From an uncultured Collinsella sp. (GTDB lineage Bacteria > Actinomycetota > Coriobacteriia > Coriobacteriales > Coriobacteriaceae): a DNA stretch of 37,916 bases. The stretch's first letter is position 1. Each line of letters begins with the position of its first letter. The stretch spans positions 1-37,916 of the forward strand of contig CAUGGC010000020.1 of the NCBI GenBank assembly GCA_959599095.1, given 5' to 3'. The notes beneath the pieces are model-generated. The model was not told the DNA's origin. It searched no databases and was given only the letters and a program-made list of their open reading frames with translations. Below are positions 15,026 to 23,329 of the stretch, in pieces. Made by a program: the position numbers and the translations under genes.

Positions 15026-16978
15026 ATGGCAGCCGCCGATCCCAAAAAGAAAAAGAAGAAGCGCAAGAAGAAAGAGTCCCTTGAGCACAAGCGCAACCGC
15101 ATCCTGGTAGCACTGGGCGTTTTTGCCGTTGTTTATGCCCTCGACGAGCTCGGCGCCCTCACTATCGCATTTGGGGAGCCCGGCAACATCTACGCCAGCT
15201 TCGCGCTGTTCCTCGTGCCGTTTTTGATTGCCGGCTACGACGTACTGCAAAAGGCATTCAATAACATCCGCCGCGGCAAGGCCTTCGACGAGAGCTTCCT
15301 CATGGCCGTCGCGACCATCGGCGCGTTTGCCATGGTGCTCTTCCCCGATACCGACCCGCACATGGCCGAAGGCGCTGCCGTCATGCTGTTCTACCAGGTC
15401 GGCGAGCTGTTCCAGGCATACGCCGTGGGCAAGAGCCGCAAGTCGATCAGTGCCATGATGGACATCGCGCCCGACTATGCTAACGTCGAGCAGCCCGACG
15501 GCACGCTCGAGCAGGTCTTCCCCGATGACATCGCCGTCGGCACCGTGATCGTGGTCAAGCCCGGCGAGCGCGTGCCTATCGACGGCATCATCGTCGAGGG
15601 CGAGACGCAGCTCGACACCGCCGCACTCACGGGCGAGTCAGTCCCCCGCCCCGCCAAGTCCGGCGACGATATCATCAGCGGCTGCATCAACATGACGGGC
15701 CTCATCCACGTGCGCATCACCAAGCCGTTTGGCGAATCCACCGTCGCGCGCGTCCTGGAACTCGTAGAGAATGCCAGCGAAAAGAAGGCGCGCACCGAGA
15801 ACTTCATCACGCGCTTCGCCCGCGTCTACACGCCCGCCGTCACTGGCGCTGCCGCGGTGCTCGCGCTTGGCGGCGGCCTGGTGACTGGCGCTTGGTCCGA
15901 TTGGATCCTGCGCGGCCTGACCTTCCTGGTCGTCAGCTGCCCGTGCGCCCTCGTGATCAGCGTACCGTTGAGTTTCTTTGGCGGCATCGGCGGCGCGTCC
16001 AAGCTGGGCGTTCTCATCAAGGGCTCCAACTACCTCGAGACGCTCGCCGACGTGGACACCATCGTCTTCGACAAAACGGGCACCCTCACCAACGGCACGT
16101 TCTCAGTCGTCGCGGTGCACCCCGAGGCTGGCTATACCGAGCAGTCGCTGCTCGAAATCGCAGCCCTTGCTGAGTCGTTCTCCGATCACCCCATCGCGCA
16201 GTCCGTGCGCGACGCCTACCAGGGCGAGGTCGACTCCAAGCGCGTGAGCGACTCCGCCAACGACGCGGGCCACGGCGTGACGGCAACCATCGACGGCAAG
16301 CACGTCGTCGTTGGCAACGCCAAGATGCTCGCCGCGGCCGGCGTTGAAGCACCGGACTGTGAGGTTGTCGGCACGATCCTCCACGTGCTCGTTGACGGCG
16401 TGTACGCCGGCCACATCGTGATTGCAGACACCGTTAAGGCCGATGCGGAGCAAACGATTCGCGACCTGCATGCCGCCGGTATCAACCGCACCGTCATGCT
16501 CACGGGCGACCGCGAGGAGGTTGCAGCGTCTGTGGCCAAGCAACTCGGTCTCGACGAGTTCCACGCGCAGCTCCTGCCGGGCGACAAGGTCGAGCGCGTT
16601 GAGGCGCTACTCGCGGCCGAAAGTGGCAAGGGCAAGCTCGCCTTTGTCGGCGACGGTATCAACGACGCGCCTGTGCTTACGCGCGCCGATGTGGGCATTG
16701 CCATGGGCGCCATGGGCTCCGACGCCGCGATCGAGGCCGCCGACGTGGTGCTGATGGACGACAAGCCGTCCAACATTTCCCGCGCGATCCGCGTGGCGCG
16801 CAAGACCATGTCGATTGTTTGGCAGAACATAATCTTTGCGCTGGGCATTAAGCTGCTGATCCTTGTGCTGGCAGCGCTGGGTATCGCCAATATGTGGCTT
16901 GCCGTCTTTGGCGACGTAGGCGTGGCGATCATCGCTATCCTGAACGCCATGCGCGCGATGGGTGTCAAGAACCTGTAG
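15026..16978 (+). CDS. P1B-type Zn/Cd-transporting ATPase
   Basis: A 650-aa heavy-metal efflux pump of the inner membrane. The actuator TGES is near residue 203, the transmembrane CPC in VSCPCALVIS is near 305-307, the phosphorylation site DKTGT is near 349 and the hinge GDGINDAP near 541. The last membrane pair (IKLLILVLAALG, then WLAVFGDVGVA) has the Lys and Asp expected of P1B-2 (ZntA/CadA) pumps, so Zn, Cd or Pb is the likely cargo. There is no N-terminal HMA domain. Instead the protein opens with a very basic stretch (KKKKKKRKKK), and the HMA unit is encoded separately upstream. RBS GGGAGG precedes ATG 15026. A third ArsR-type operator lies just upstream. Confidence 0.95.
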   Translation: MAAADPKKKKKKRKKKESLEHKRNRILVALGVFAVVYALDELGALTIAFGEPGNIYASFALFLVPFLIAGYDVLQKAFNNIRRGKAFDESFLMAVATIGAFAMVLFPDTDPHMAEGAAVMLFYQVGELFQAYAVGKSRKSISAMMDIAPDYANVEQPDGTLEQVFPDDIAVGTVIVVKPGERVPIDGIIVEGETQLDTAALTGESVPRPAKSGDDIISGCINMTGLIHVRITKPFGESTVARVLELVENASEKKARTENFITRFARVYTPAVTGAAAVLALGGGLVTGAWSDWILRGLTFLVVSCPCALVISVPLSFFGGIGGASKLGVLIKGSNYLETLADVDTIVFDKTGTLTNGTFSVVAVHPEAGYTEQSLLEIAALAESFSDHPIAQSVRDAYQGEVDSKRVSDSANDAGHGVTATIDGKHVVVGNAKMLAAAGVEAPDCEVVGTILHVLVDGVYAGHIVIADTVKADAEQTIRDLHAAGINRTVMLTGDREEVAASVAKQLGLDEFHAQLLPGDKVERVEALLAAESGKGKLAFVGDGINDAPVLTRADVGIAMGAMGSDAAIEAADVVLMDDKPSNISRAIRVARKTMSIVWQNIIFALGIKLLILVLAALGIANMWLAVFGDVGVAIIAILNAMRAMGVKNL

Positions 16979-16994
16979 TGCCTGTGGTCCCTCC

Positions 16995-17124
16995 GGCCGG
17001 GACCGGGCTTGGTTTTGAAAACGTCCTCGACCAATGAAGCGCCCCCGTTCTGCTCCTTCGGAGCTACGAACGGGGGCGCTTCTGGTCTGCGGAGTGTTTT
17101 CAAAAACCAAGCCCGGTCCCGGCC
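16995..17124. repeat. 130-bp nested inverted repeat between convergent genes
   Basis: The outer arms, 16995-17022 and 17096-17124, are complementary over 28 bases with one extra A. A 15-bp perfect inner stem, GAAGCGCCCCCGTTC (17036-17050) with 17068-17082, is capped by GCTCC/GGAGC around TTC. It separates the ATPase gene from the convergent DtxR-family gene and could end transcription from both sides, although there is no U-tract. Confidence 0.85.
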
Positions 17125-17202
17125 TGCGGTAACGTTGCTGGCGGTTCTTGGGCATCGCTTGCTGGCGGGGTTCCTTGTCTGAGTTGGACTTGGTTGGCGG
17201 GG

Positions 17203-17580
17203 CTACTGGTCCCGGTCGCTGTCCCGTCCCAGCATCGCCCTCAGCTTCTCAAAGCTTTCCTCGCTCAGGCAGTGCTCCATGTGGCAGCCCTCTTGCGACG
17301 CGACCTCAGCCGAAACACCCGCATCCTCCAGCAGCCCCACGAAAAAGCAGTGACGCTCCCACATTTGGCGAGCGACCTCCAGACCACGCTCCGTCAGATG
17401 AACGTCGCGCTTGCCCATTTCGACATAGCCGTTGCTTTCCAACGTCGCCATGGCCTTGGAAACGCTCGCCTTGGTTACGCCGAGGTACTCCGCAACGTCG
17501 ATCGAGCGCACGATGCCCTGACGTTCCGATAGAACGTAGATCGATTCGAGATAGTCTTCTCCGGATTCACGCAGGGCCAT
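17203..17580 (-). CDS. DtxR/MntR-family metal-dependent repressor
   Basis: A 125-aa repressor without an SH3 domain, the MntR-like length. GEDYLESIYVL and SIDVAEYLGVTKASVSKAMATLESNGYV form the helix-turn-helix; the dimerisation/metal domain follows. Ligand positions in MntR numbering fit well: Asp9/Glu12 (MntR D8, E11), His77, Glu102 and His103. Position 99 is Cys, as in the primary DtxR site (C102), and not Glu. This mixed set makes Mn versus Fe selectivity uncertain. RBS AAAGG precedes ATG 17580. Two repeated palindromic boxes lie 55-100 bp upstream. It may also act on the DtxR-like box before the nitroreductase at 8665. Confidence 0.9.
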   Translation of the reverse strand: MALRESGEDYLESIYVLSERQGIVRSIDVAEYLGVTKASVSKAMATLESNGYVEMGKRDVHLTERGLEVARQMWERHCFFVGLLEDAGVSAEVASQEGCHMEHCLSEESFEKLRAMLGRDSDRDQ

Positions 17581-17634
17581 GGGCCGCCTTTCGCGATGGC
17601 TTCTAGTTAGCCTTTGGATACTTTTGCTTGATTT

Positions 17635-17680
17635 ACTTTACCGCAAAAGTTGCCCATGTCTTACTACTTTGCCTAAAAGT
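17635..17680 (-). promoter_or_regulatory. Tandem candidate operators of the DtxR/MntR gene
   Basis: ACTTTACCGCAAAAGT (17635-17650) and ACTTTGCCTAAAAGT (17666-17680) start 31 bp apart, about three helix turns. Both are ACTTT...AAAGT palindromes, and the similarity continues downstream (AAAAGTTGCCCATGT versus AAAAGTTAGCCGTGT). The TTTGCCT core is shared with MntR boxes. Autoregulation is inferred. Confidence 0.5.
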
Positions 17681-17709
17681 TAGCCGTGTTTCACAAAACA
17701 TGCGGGACG

Positions 17710-17747
17710 AAAACAAAATGGGGACGCCCCGCAAGGAGTGTCCCCAG
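17710..17747 (-). terminator. Terminator of the ABC-F/HAD unit
   Basis: TGGGGAC (17719-17725) and GTCCCCA (17740-17746) form a stem. On the minus strand the sequence continues ATTTTGTTTTCG, a U-rich tail. It follows the HAD gene stop by about 20 bp. It belongs to the GGGGAC/GTCCCC repeat class. Confidence 0.65.
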
Positions 17748-17768
17748 GCGCCGGGTGCCGGCCCGCAG

Positions 17769-18539
17769 TTACATCAATCCAAAGTGCTTCGCGGCGTTGT
17801 AGATGCCGTCGTCGTCCACGGCGGTCGTCACGTAGGTCGCCGCGGCCTTCACGGTATCCTGCGCGTTGCCCATGGCCACGCTCGTGCCCACGGCGGCAAA
17901 CATCGACAGGTCGTTCTCGCCGTCGCCAAAGGCAATCGCCTCGCTCGCATCGATACCAAGCCGCTCGAGCGTCGCCGCCACGCCCAGGTCCTTGCCGCCG
18001 TTAGCAGGAATAATGTCGCAGAACAGGTCGCACCAGCGCGTGGTGAGCGAATGCGACACCGCGTCGGTCACGATATGCTCGTCGGCAGGGTCCACAAAGG
18101 CGCAGAACTGGTAGACCGGCGCATCGAAGGCATGCTCAAACGGCTCCTCGTGGTAGACGATTCCCGCGTTGCTACCGGCCGTCACCACGCGCTCGGACAG
18201 GCGGTTCACAAACGAGTTCTCGCCCTGCATGCACAGCGAGTCGTAGCGCCCCTCGGCCACCTGGTCCACGATCACCGCGACGTCGTCCGGATCGATCGGG
18301 CAGCTGCGGTAAACCCCCTCGGCATCAAAGCAGTGCTGGCCCGAAAGCGTAATGTACGCATCCCAACCAAGATCGAACAGCCAATCGGGCATCTGATAGG
18401 TCGGGCGACCCGTGGCGATCACGCACGCAATCCCCTGCTCATGAAAGCTGTCGAGCACCTGCTGCGCCGACGCCGGAATCCGATGGGTCTTAAAGCTCAG
18501 CAACGTGCCATCGATATCGAAAAACGCGGCCTTGATCAT
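17769..18539 (-). CDS. Cof-type HAD-IIB phosphatase
   Basis: A 256-aa cytosolic haloacid-dehalogenase hydrolase. Motif I FFDIDGTLLSF starts near residue 6, motif II is the ATGRPTY region near 42, a cap domain of about 110 residues lies in the middle, and motif IV is AFGDGENDLSMF near 208, followed by AMGNAQDTVKAAA. These features place it in the Cof/YbjI group, which dephosphorylates sugar phosphates, pyridoxal phosphate or similar; the substrate is unknown. It begins 6 bp after the stop of the ABC-F gene on the same strand, so it is translationally linked to it, and is followed by a U-tailed hairpin. Confidence 0.92.
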   Translation of the reverse strand: MIKAAFFDIDGTLLSFKTHRIPASAQQVLDSFHEQGIACVIATGRPTYQMPDWLFDLGWDAYITLSGQHCFDAEGVYRSCPIDPDDVAVIVDQVAEGRYDSLCMQGENSFVNRLSERVVTAGSNAGIVYHEEPFEHAFDAPVYQFCAFVDPADEHIVTDAVSHSLTTRWCDLFCDIIPANGGKDLGVAATLERLGIDASEAIAFGDGENDLSMFAAVGTSVAMGNAQDTVKAAATYVTTAVDDDGIYNAAKHFGLM

Positions 18540-18545
18540 CCTCGC

Positions 18546-20405
18546 CTACTCCTCGCCCTCGAGCTTCTCGCTCGCCTCGAGCCACGCCATCTCCAACTCG
18601 TCCATGGCGGCGTGGGCCTCGTCGATCTTTGCCTGCTGCTCGCCCAGCGCCGTGTAATTGGTGGGGTCGACCTGCGCCATCGCAGCCTCGGCCTCCTCCA
18701 CGCGAGCGCGCTGCGTCTCCATCTTGCGCTCGAGCGAGCTCACCTCGCGGCGGAGCTTCTGGCGCTCGGCGTTGGAAAGACCGTTGGGCTGCCCGCTCGT
18801 CTTGGGCTTTTCGGCCGCAACCGCTGCGGCGCCGGTGTCGAACGTGCCGGTCTTGGCACTCGGTGCGCCCACGGGCTCGCCCTCGGCCGTGGCGTTGCAC
18901 AGGCGCAGGTACTGGTCCACGCCGCCGGGCATATGCGTCAGGTGACCGTCGAGCAGTGCCCACTGCTGGTCGGTCACGCGCTCCATCAAGAAGCGGTCGT
19001 GCGTCACCAGGATCAGCGTGCCCGGCCAGCCGTCCAGCAAGTCCTCGACAATCGCCAGCATGTCGGTATCCAGGTCGTTGCCGGGCTCGTCCAGGATGAG
19101 CACGTTGGGCTCGTCCAGGATTGTCAGTAGCAGCGACAGACGACGGCGCTGGCCGCCCGAAAGATCGCCGATGCGGCTCCAGAGCTGCTGCGTCGTAAAG
19201 CCCAGACGCTCGCAGAGCTTCTCGGGTGAAGTCTCCTTGCCGTCAATGACGTAGTACTTCTTATAGTGGCTGAGCACCTCGCGGATCGTGTCGCCCATGT
19301 AGGGTTCGAGCTCCTCGAGCTGCTGCGACAGCACGCCAAAGCGCACCGTCTGGCCGATCTTCACGCGGCCGCGCAGGGGCGCGATCTTGCCCTGGATCAC
19401 GTCGAGCAGCGTCGACTTGCCGGCGCCGTTCTCGCCCAAAAGACCATAGCGGTCGCCCGCGCCGATGAGCCAGGTCACATCGGTGAGCACCTGTTTGGAC
19501 GTGCCATCGGCATCCGCATAGCCGGCGTCCACGTCGACCACATCGATAACCTGCTTGCCCAGGCGGCTCACGGCCAGGCGCTTGAGCTCCAGCTCGTCAC
19601 GCACGGGCGGCACGTCGGCGATCAGCTCGCGAGCGGCATCCACGCGAAACTTGGGCTTGGTGGAACGTGCCTGGGCGCCGCGGCTCAGCCACGCGAGCTC
19701 CTTGCGCGCCATGTTGCGGCGGCGCTCCTCGGTGACGGCGGCCATGCGGTCGCGCTCCACGCGCTGCAGGATGTATGCCGAGTAGCCGCCCTCGAAGGGA
19801 TCGACCTGGCCGTCGTGGACCTCCCACATGCTGGTGCAGACCTCGTCCAAGAACCAGCGATCGTGCGTGACCACGAGCATGGCGCCCTGACCGCGCTGCC
19901 AGCGGGCCTTTAAGTGACGCGCAAGCCAGTTGATGGTACGCATGTCCAGGTGGTTGGTGGGCTCGTCGAGCATGAGCACGTCGTAGTCGCCGATCAGCAG
20001 GCGCGCGAGGTCCACGCGACGGCGCTGGCCGCCCGAAAGCTCGCCCACCGTGCCTTCCCAGGGCACATCGCTGATGAGGCCGGCCAGAATCTGGCGCGTA
20101 CGCGGACTCGACGCCCACTCATACTCGGGCGTGTCGCCCACGACGGCATGATGCACGGTGTCGGTATCGACCAGGTTATCCTTTTGGCCGAGCAATCCAA
20201 TCGTCGTGTCGCGGCGGTGCGTCACGCGGCCGTCGTCGGGCTCCAACGTGCCGGCGAGCACGCTCAGCAGCGTCGACTTACCGTCGCCGTTTTTACCGAC
20301 AATACCAATACGGTCGCCCTCGCCCACGCCGAGCGTAACGCTATCGAAAATATGCTTGGTGGGAAACTCTAGGCTGACGGAATCGCATCCCAAAAGAATC
20401 GCCAT
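18546..20405 (-). CDS. ABC-F family ATPase (Uup-like)
   Basis: A 619-aa soluble protein with two ABC domains and no membrane segments. Domain 1: Walker A GKNGDGKST near 37, signature LSGGQRRR, Walker B MLDEPTNHLD. Domain 2: GENGAGKST near 350, LSGGQRRR, and ILDEPGNDLD, in which the usual Thr is Gly. After domain 2 a coiled-coil tail (about residues 555-619, SNAERQKLRREVSSLERK onward) matches Uup-type members. ABC-F proteins act at the ribosome in translation control or antibiotic protection. The start MAILLGC at 20405 has AAGGAG upstream; the longer frame to 20600 crosses a hairpin repeat. It leads a two-gene unit with the HAD phosphatase. Confidence 0.93.
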   Translation of the reverse strand: MAILLGCDSVSLEFPTKHIFDSVTLGVGEGDRIGIVGKNGDGKSTLLSVLAGTLEPDDGRVTHRRDTTIGLLGQKDNLVDTDTVHHAVVGDTPEYEWASSPRTRQILAGLISDVPWEGTVGELSGGQRRRVDLARLLIGDYDVLMLDEPTNHLDMRTINWLARHLKARWQRGQGAMLVVTHDRWFLDEVCTSMWEVHDGQVDPFEGGYSAYILQRVERDRMAAVTEERRRNMARKELAWLSRGAQARSTKPKFRVDAARELIADVPPVRDELELKRLAVSRLGKQVIDVVDVDAGYADADGTSKQVLTDVTWLIGAGDRYGLLGENGAGKSTLLDVIQGKIAPLRGRVKIGQTVRFGVLSQQLEELEPYMGDTIREVLSHYKKYYVIDGKETSPEKLCERLGFTTQQLWSRIGDLSGGQRRRLSLLLTILDEPNVLILDEPGNDLDTDMLAIVEDLLDGWPGTLILVTHDRFLMERVTDQQWALLDGHLTHMPGGVDQYLRLCNATAEGEPVGAPSAKTGTFDTGAAAVAAEKPKTSGQPNGLSNAERQKLRREVSSLERKMETQRARVEEAEAAMAQVDPTNYTALGEQQAKIDEAHAAMDELEMAWLEASEKLEGEE

Positions 20406-20449
20406 ATGCCCTGCTCCTTCGTAGAAATTCAACGTTGTCCATGATAGCG

Positions 20450-20490
20450 AAAACCACCACAAAGGGGACAGGCACCTTTGTGGTGGTTTT
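20450..20490. repeat. GGGGACAGG-loop hairpin, copy 2
   Basis: AAAACCACCACAAAGG (20450-20465) and CCTTTGTGGTGGTTTT (20475-20490) are a perfect 16-bp stem with a 9-nt loop GGACAGGCA. It shares stem and loop with 7897-7930 and, like it, lies just 5' to a minus-strand gene (45 bp before the ABC-F start). Confidence 0.85.
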
Positions 20491-20514
20491 GGGCAAGCGC
20501 ACCAGCACGCGACG

Positions 20515-20555
20515 CAAAAGGGCGGGCCATCTCCCGCAAGAGATGACCCGCCTCT
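20515..20555 (-). terminator. Terminator of the pst operon
   Basis: GGCGGGCCATCTC (20521-20533) pairs with GAGATGACCCGCC (20540-20552), one G-U-type mismatch. On the minus strand it is followed by CTTTTGC. It lies about 55 bp past the pstB stop. Confidence 0.8.
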
Positions 20556-20608
20556 CCAATCAGTCCCGCGACAACCGTGGCCGCCGCGGGCCTCAAGCAT
20601 GTCCCGGA

Positions 20609-21481
20609 CTAGGAGAACATGCCGGTGAGGTAATCATTCAGCCGCTTATCCTTGGGCCGTTGGAAAATCTCGTCGGTCTCGTCGTACTCGACCATATCGC
20701 CCATGTAGAAAAACGCCGTGCGGTTGGAAACGCGCGACGCCTGCTCCATGTTGTGCGTCACGATGACGATGGCGCGGTCGGCCACGATCGACGACATGAG
20801 GTCCTCGATCGCCAGCGTCGAGATGGGGTCGAGCGCCGAGCAGGGCTCGTCAAACAGGATTACGTCGGGGTTGAGTGCCAGCGTGCGCGCGATGCACAAA
20901 CGCTGCTGCTGACCGCCCGAAAGCGCGTAGGCGCTCTTGTCGAGCTTGTCCTTGACCTCGTCCCACAGGGCCGCACCGCGCAGGCTTTCCTCGACCATGC
21001 GATCGAGCTCGTCGCGGTCGGTGATGCCGTGGCGCTTGGGCGCAAACGTGATGTTGTCTCGAATGGACTTGCGGAAGGGGTTGGGCTGCTGAAACACCAT
21101 GCCAATGGACCGGCGCAGCTCGTAGGTATTCTCGGTCTTGGTGTTCACGTTGCGTCCGCGGTAGCTGATCTCGCCCTCCACGCGGCAGCCGCGAATCTCG
21201 CGATTCATCAGGTTGAGGCTGCGCAAGAAGGTCGACTTGCCGCAGCCCGAAGGCCCGATGAGCGCCGTGATCTCACCCTTGTGGAAGTCGAGCGACGTGT
21301 CGTGCAGCGCATGGTGGTCGCCATAGTACACGTTGACGTCCTTGGTGGAGAGCACGACCTCGTCGCTCACGGCCTTGCCGCTCACGCGCACGTGCTTCTC
21401 GCTCTCCCCCACACTCGACAGAAAGTCCTGGGTCTCGGACGTGGCCGCATCGGTTGCGGGCGTCGCATTCATCTCGCTCAT
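20609..21481 (-). CDS. pstB: Phosphate ABC transporter ATP-binding protein
   Basis: The ATPase that powers the PstCA phosphate channel from the cytosolic side. Walker A GPSGCGKST spans residues 76-84, the phosphate-transporter hallmark FQQPNPF follows near 130, then LSGGQQQRLCIARTLA and FDEPCSALDP. At 290 aa it carries about 35 extra N-terminal residues compared with typical PstB (about 250). No better internal start is visible, and ATG 21481 overlaps the pstA stop by ATGA, so the long form is kept. Last gene of pstSCAB; no phoU follows before the terminator, unlike many operons of this type. Confidence 0.96.
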   Translation of the reverse strand: MSEMNATPATDAATSETQDFLSSVGESEKHVRVSGKAVSDEVVLSTKDVNVYYGDHHALHDTSLDFHKGEITALIGPSGCGKSTFLRSLNLMNREIRGCRVEGEISYRGRNVNTKTENTYELRRSIGMVFQQPNPFRKSIRDNITFAPKRHGITDRDELDRMVEESLRGAALWDEVKDKLDKSAYALSGGQQQRLCIARTLALNPDVILFDEPCSALDPISTLAIEDLMSSIVADRAIVIVTHNMEQASRVSNRTAFFYMGDMVEYDETDEIFQRPKDKRLNDYLTGMFS

Positions 21482-22404
21482 TCGGCCGTCATCCTCCTTG
21501 CCAGTTGCTTGCCCACGATACGGGCGACTACGTTAAACAGCAGCACGCAAATCATCAGCAGTGCCGCGGTGCCCCAGACGATCTGCTGGGCCTCGGGGCT
21601 GCCCTCGCCATAGATCTTGTAGATGTGCACGGCCAGCGACTCGCCGGGACGGAACACGTTCCAGGCGCAGGTGGGGCTCGACAGGTTAAAGCTCAAGAAG
21701 TTGAGGCGAACCGGCGAGCTCATGCCCGAGGTAAAGAGCAGCGCCGCGGCCTCGCCAAAGACACGGCCGGCCGAAAGCACGATGCCGGTCACGATGGCGG
21801 GCATGGCCTCGGGAATCAGAATGTGCAGCGTGGCCTCCCAGCGGGTGAGTCCCATGGCCAGGCACGCATCGCGCTGGGCTTGCGGCACGTCCTCGAGTGC
21901 CTGCTGGATCACGCGCACCAGGATGGGGATGTTGAACATGGTGAGCGCGACGGCGCCGGAGATGATGGAGTACTTCCAGCCCAGCTGCACCGAGAACACC
22001 AGAAAGCCGAACATGCCTACGACAATGGAGGGCAGCGAGGACAGCGTCTCGATGGCGGTCGAGGCGATGTCGCGAATAGGCCCATCGGGCGCGTACTCAA
22101 CCAAAAAGACCGCGCCGCCCAGGCTAATGGGCACCGAGATGATCAGGGTGATCAGCAGCAGATAGAACGAGTCGAACAGCTGGTAGAGCACGCCGCCCTG
22201 CGTTCCGTTGGCGCGTGCGGGCTGCGTGAGAAAGCCCGGCTGGAACAGCGTTGAGATTCCCTCGAACAGGATGTAGGCCACCATGGAGACGACGATAAGC
22301 ATGACGATGGCGACAATCGCCGTCAGCACGCCCGTGGCGATACGGTCTTGCCTTTGGACACGCCCGAGTCTCGCCTCGTCGATATGGATGCGCGTGCTAG
22401 CCAC
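21478..22404 (-). CDS. pstA: Phosphate ABC transporter permease PstA
   Basis: A 308-aa inner-membrane permease with six predicted segments, a long first periplasmic part and the cytosolic coupling loop EALEDVPQAQRDACLAMGLTRWEA (about residues 180-205), which docks on PstB. I chose GTG 22404, overlapping the pstC stop (GTGGCTAG) behind AAGGGGGCGAAGG. A TTG at 22428 would add 8 residues but lacks an RBS. The 4-bp overlap with pstB signals coupled translation. Confidence 0.94.
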   Translation of the reverse strand: MASTRIHIDEARLGRVQRQDRIATGVLTAIVAIVMLIVVSMVAYILFEGISTLFQPGFLTQPARANGTQGGVLYQLFDSFYLLLITLIISVPISLGGAVFLVEYAPDGPIRDIASTAIETLSSLPSIVVGMFGFLVFSVQLGWKYSIISGAVALTMFNIPILVRVIQQALEDVPQAQRDACLAMGLTRWEATLHILIPEAMPAIVTGIVLSAGRVFGEAAALLFTSGMSSPVRLNFLSFNLSSPTCAWNVFRPGESLAVHIYKIYGEGSPEAQQIVWGTAALLMICVLLFNVVARIVGKQLARRMTAE

Positions 22405-23305
22405 GAGCCTTCGCCCCCTTGCGGCCAATGAGATGGATGATCAGGATAAAGATGAGGCTCATGCCCATCAGCAGCAGGCCGAGCGCCCACAGGACGTCGT
22501 CCTGGGCCGAGCCCTCGGCATAGACCGCCATGGACGTGGTGAGCGTGGTGGTGATGGTAGACGCCGGCGACAGCAGCGACGTCGGCATGGCCTCGATGCC
22601 GCCAATGACCATGCGCACGGCGAGCGTCTCGCCAAAGGCGCGGGTCATGCCAAGGATGACTGCGGTCATGAGCGACGGCATGGCGGACTTGAGCACCACG
22701 TGCCAGATGGTCTGCCAGCGGGTGTAGCCCAGCGCGAGCGAACCCTGGCGGTAGCTATCGGGCACGGCGCGCAGGCCATCGACCGAAAGCGTGGTCATCG
22801 TCGGCAGAATCATGACGGCCAGCACGATGGCGCCGGGCAAGATGCCCAGGCCTGTGCTCACGTGGAAAACGCTCTTCATAAGGCCGACGACCACGTGAAA
22901 ACCGATCAGGCCAAAGACGACCGAGGGAATACCGGTCAAAAGCTCAATGAGCGGCTGAAAGACCTTGGAGCCAAACTTAGGGCTAATCTCGACCGCAAAG
23001 ATGGCAGAGCCGATGGCGATGGGCAGTGCGATGAGCGTGGAGAGCACCATGACCGCAAACGAGGTGACGATCAGGGGCAGGGCGCCGGTGTAGGGCAGGC
23101 CGTTTTCGGCCGTGTTGGCCAGGTCCCACTTGGTGCCGGTGAAAAACTCGACGACCGAGACGCCGTCCTTGACAAAAGCCGAGAGGCCCTTTTGGGCGAC
23201 CATAAAGATGAGCGCGGCAACGACAAGCGTCACGAGCGCTACGCACGCGCCCGTGACGCCCAGGCCCACGTTCTCAAGGTCGCGCTTTGGCAGCTGTTTT
23301 GCCAT
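22397..23305 (-). CDS. pstC: Phosphate ABC transporter permease PstC
   Basis: A 302-aa permease, partner of PstA. It has six hydrophobic segments, beginning VTGACVALVTLVVAALIFMV, a GVSVVEFFTGTKWD region typical of PstC, and the coupling loop VPDSYRQGSLALGYTRWQTIW. The Arg and Glu residues within the membrane parts thought to contact phosphate were not mapped. It starts 24 bp after the pstS stop and overlaps pstA. Confidence 0.95.
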   Translation of the reverse strand: MAKQLPKRDLENVGLGVTGACVALVTLVVAALIFMVAQKGLSAFVKDGVSVVEFFTGTKWDLANTAENGLPYTGALPLIVTSFAVMVLSTLIALPIAIGSAIFAVEISPKFGSKVFQPLIELLTGIPSVVFGLIGFHVVVGLMKSVFHVSTGLGILPGAIVLAVMILPTMTTLSVDGLRAVPDSYRQGSLALGYTRWQTIWHVVLKSAMPSLMTAVILGMTRAFGETLAVRMVIGGIEAMPTSLLSPASTITTTLTTSMAVYAEGSAQDDVLWALGLLLMGMSLIFILIIHLIGRKGAKARG

Positions 23306-23329
23306 TGCAAACCTTTCCGGGGCGATTAC

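Noticed and set aside
17148..17606. 152-codon plus-strand frame over the DtxR-family gene
   Set aside because: Antisense to a repressor with conserved metal ligands; Pro/Ser/Arg-rich shadow.
17628..19130. 500-codon plus-strand frame
   Set aside because: Antisense shadow of the HAD and ABC-F genes, with no RBS or domain.
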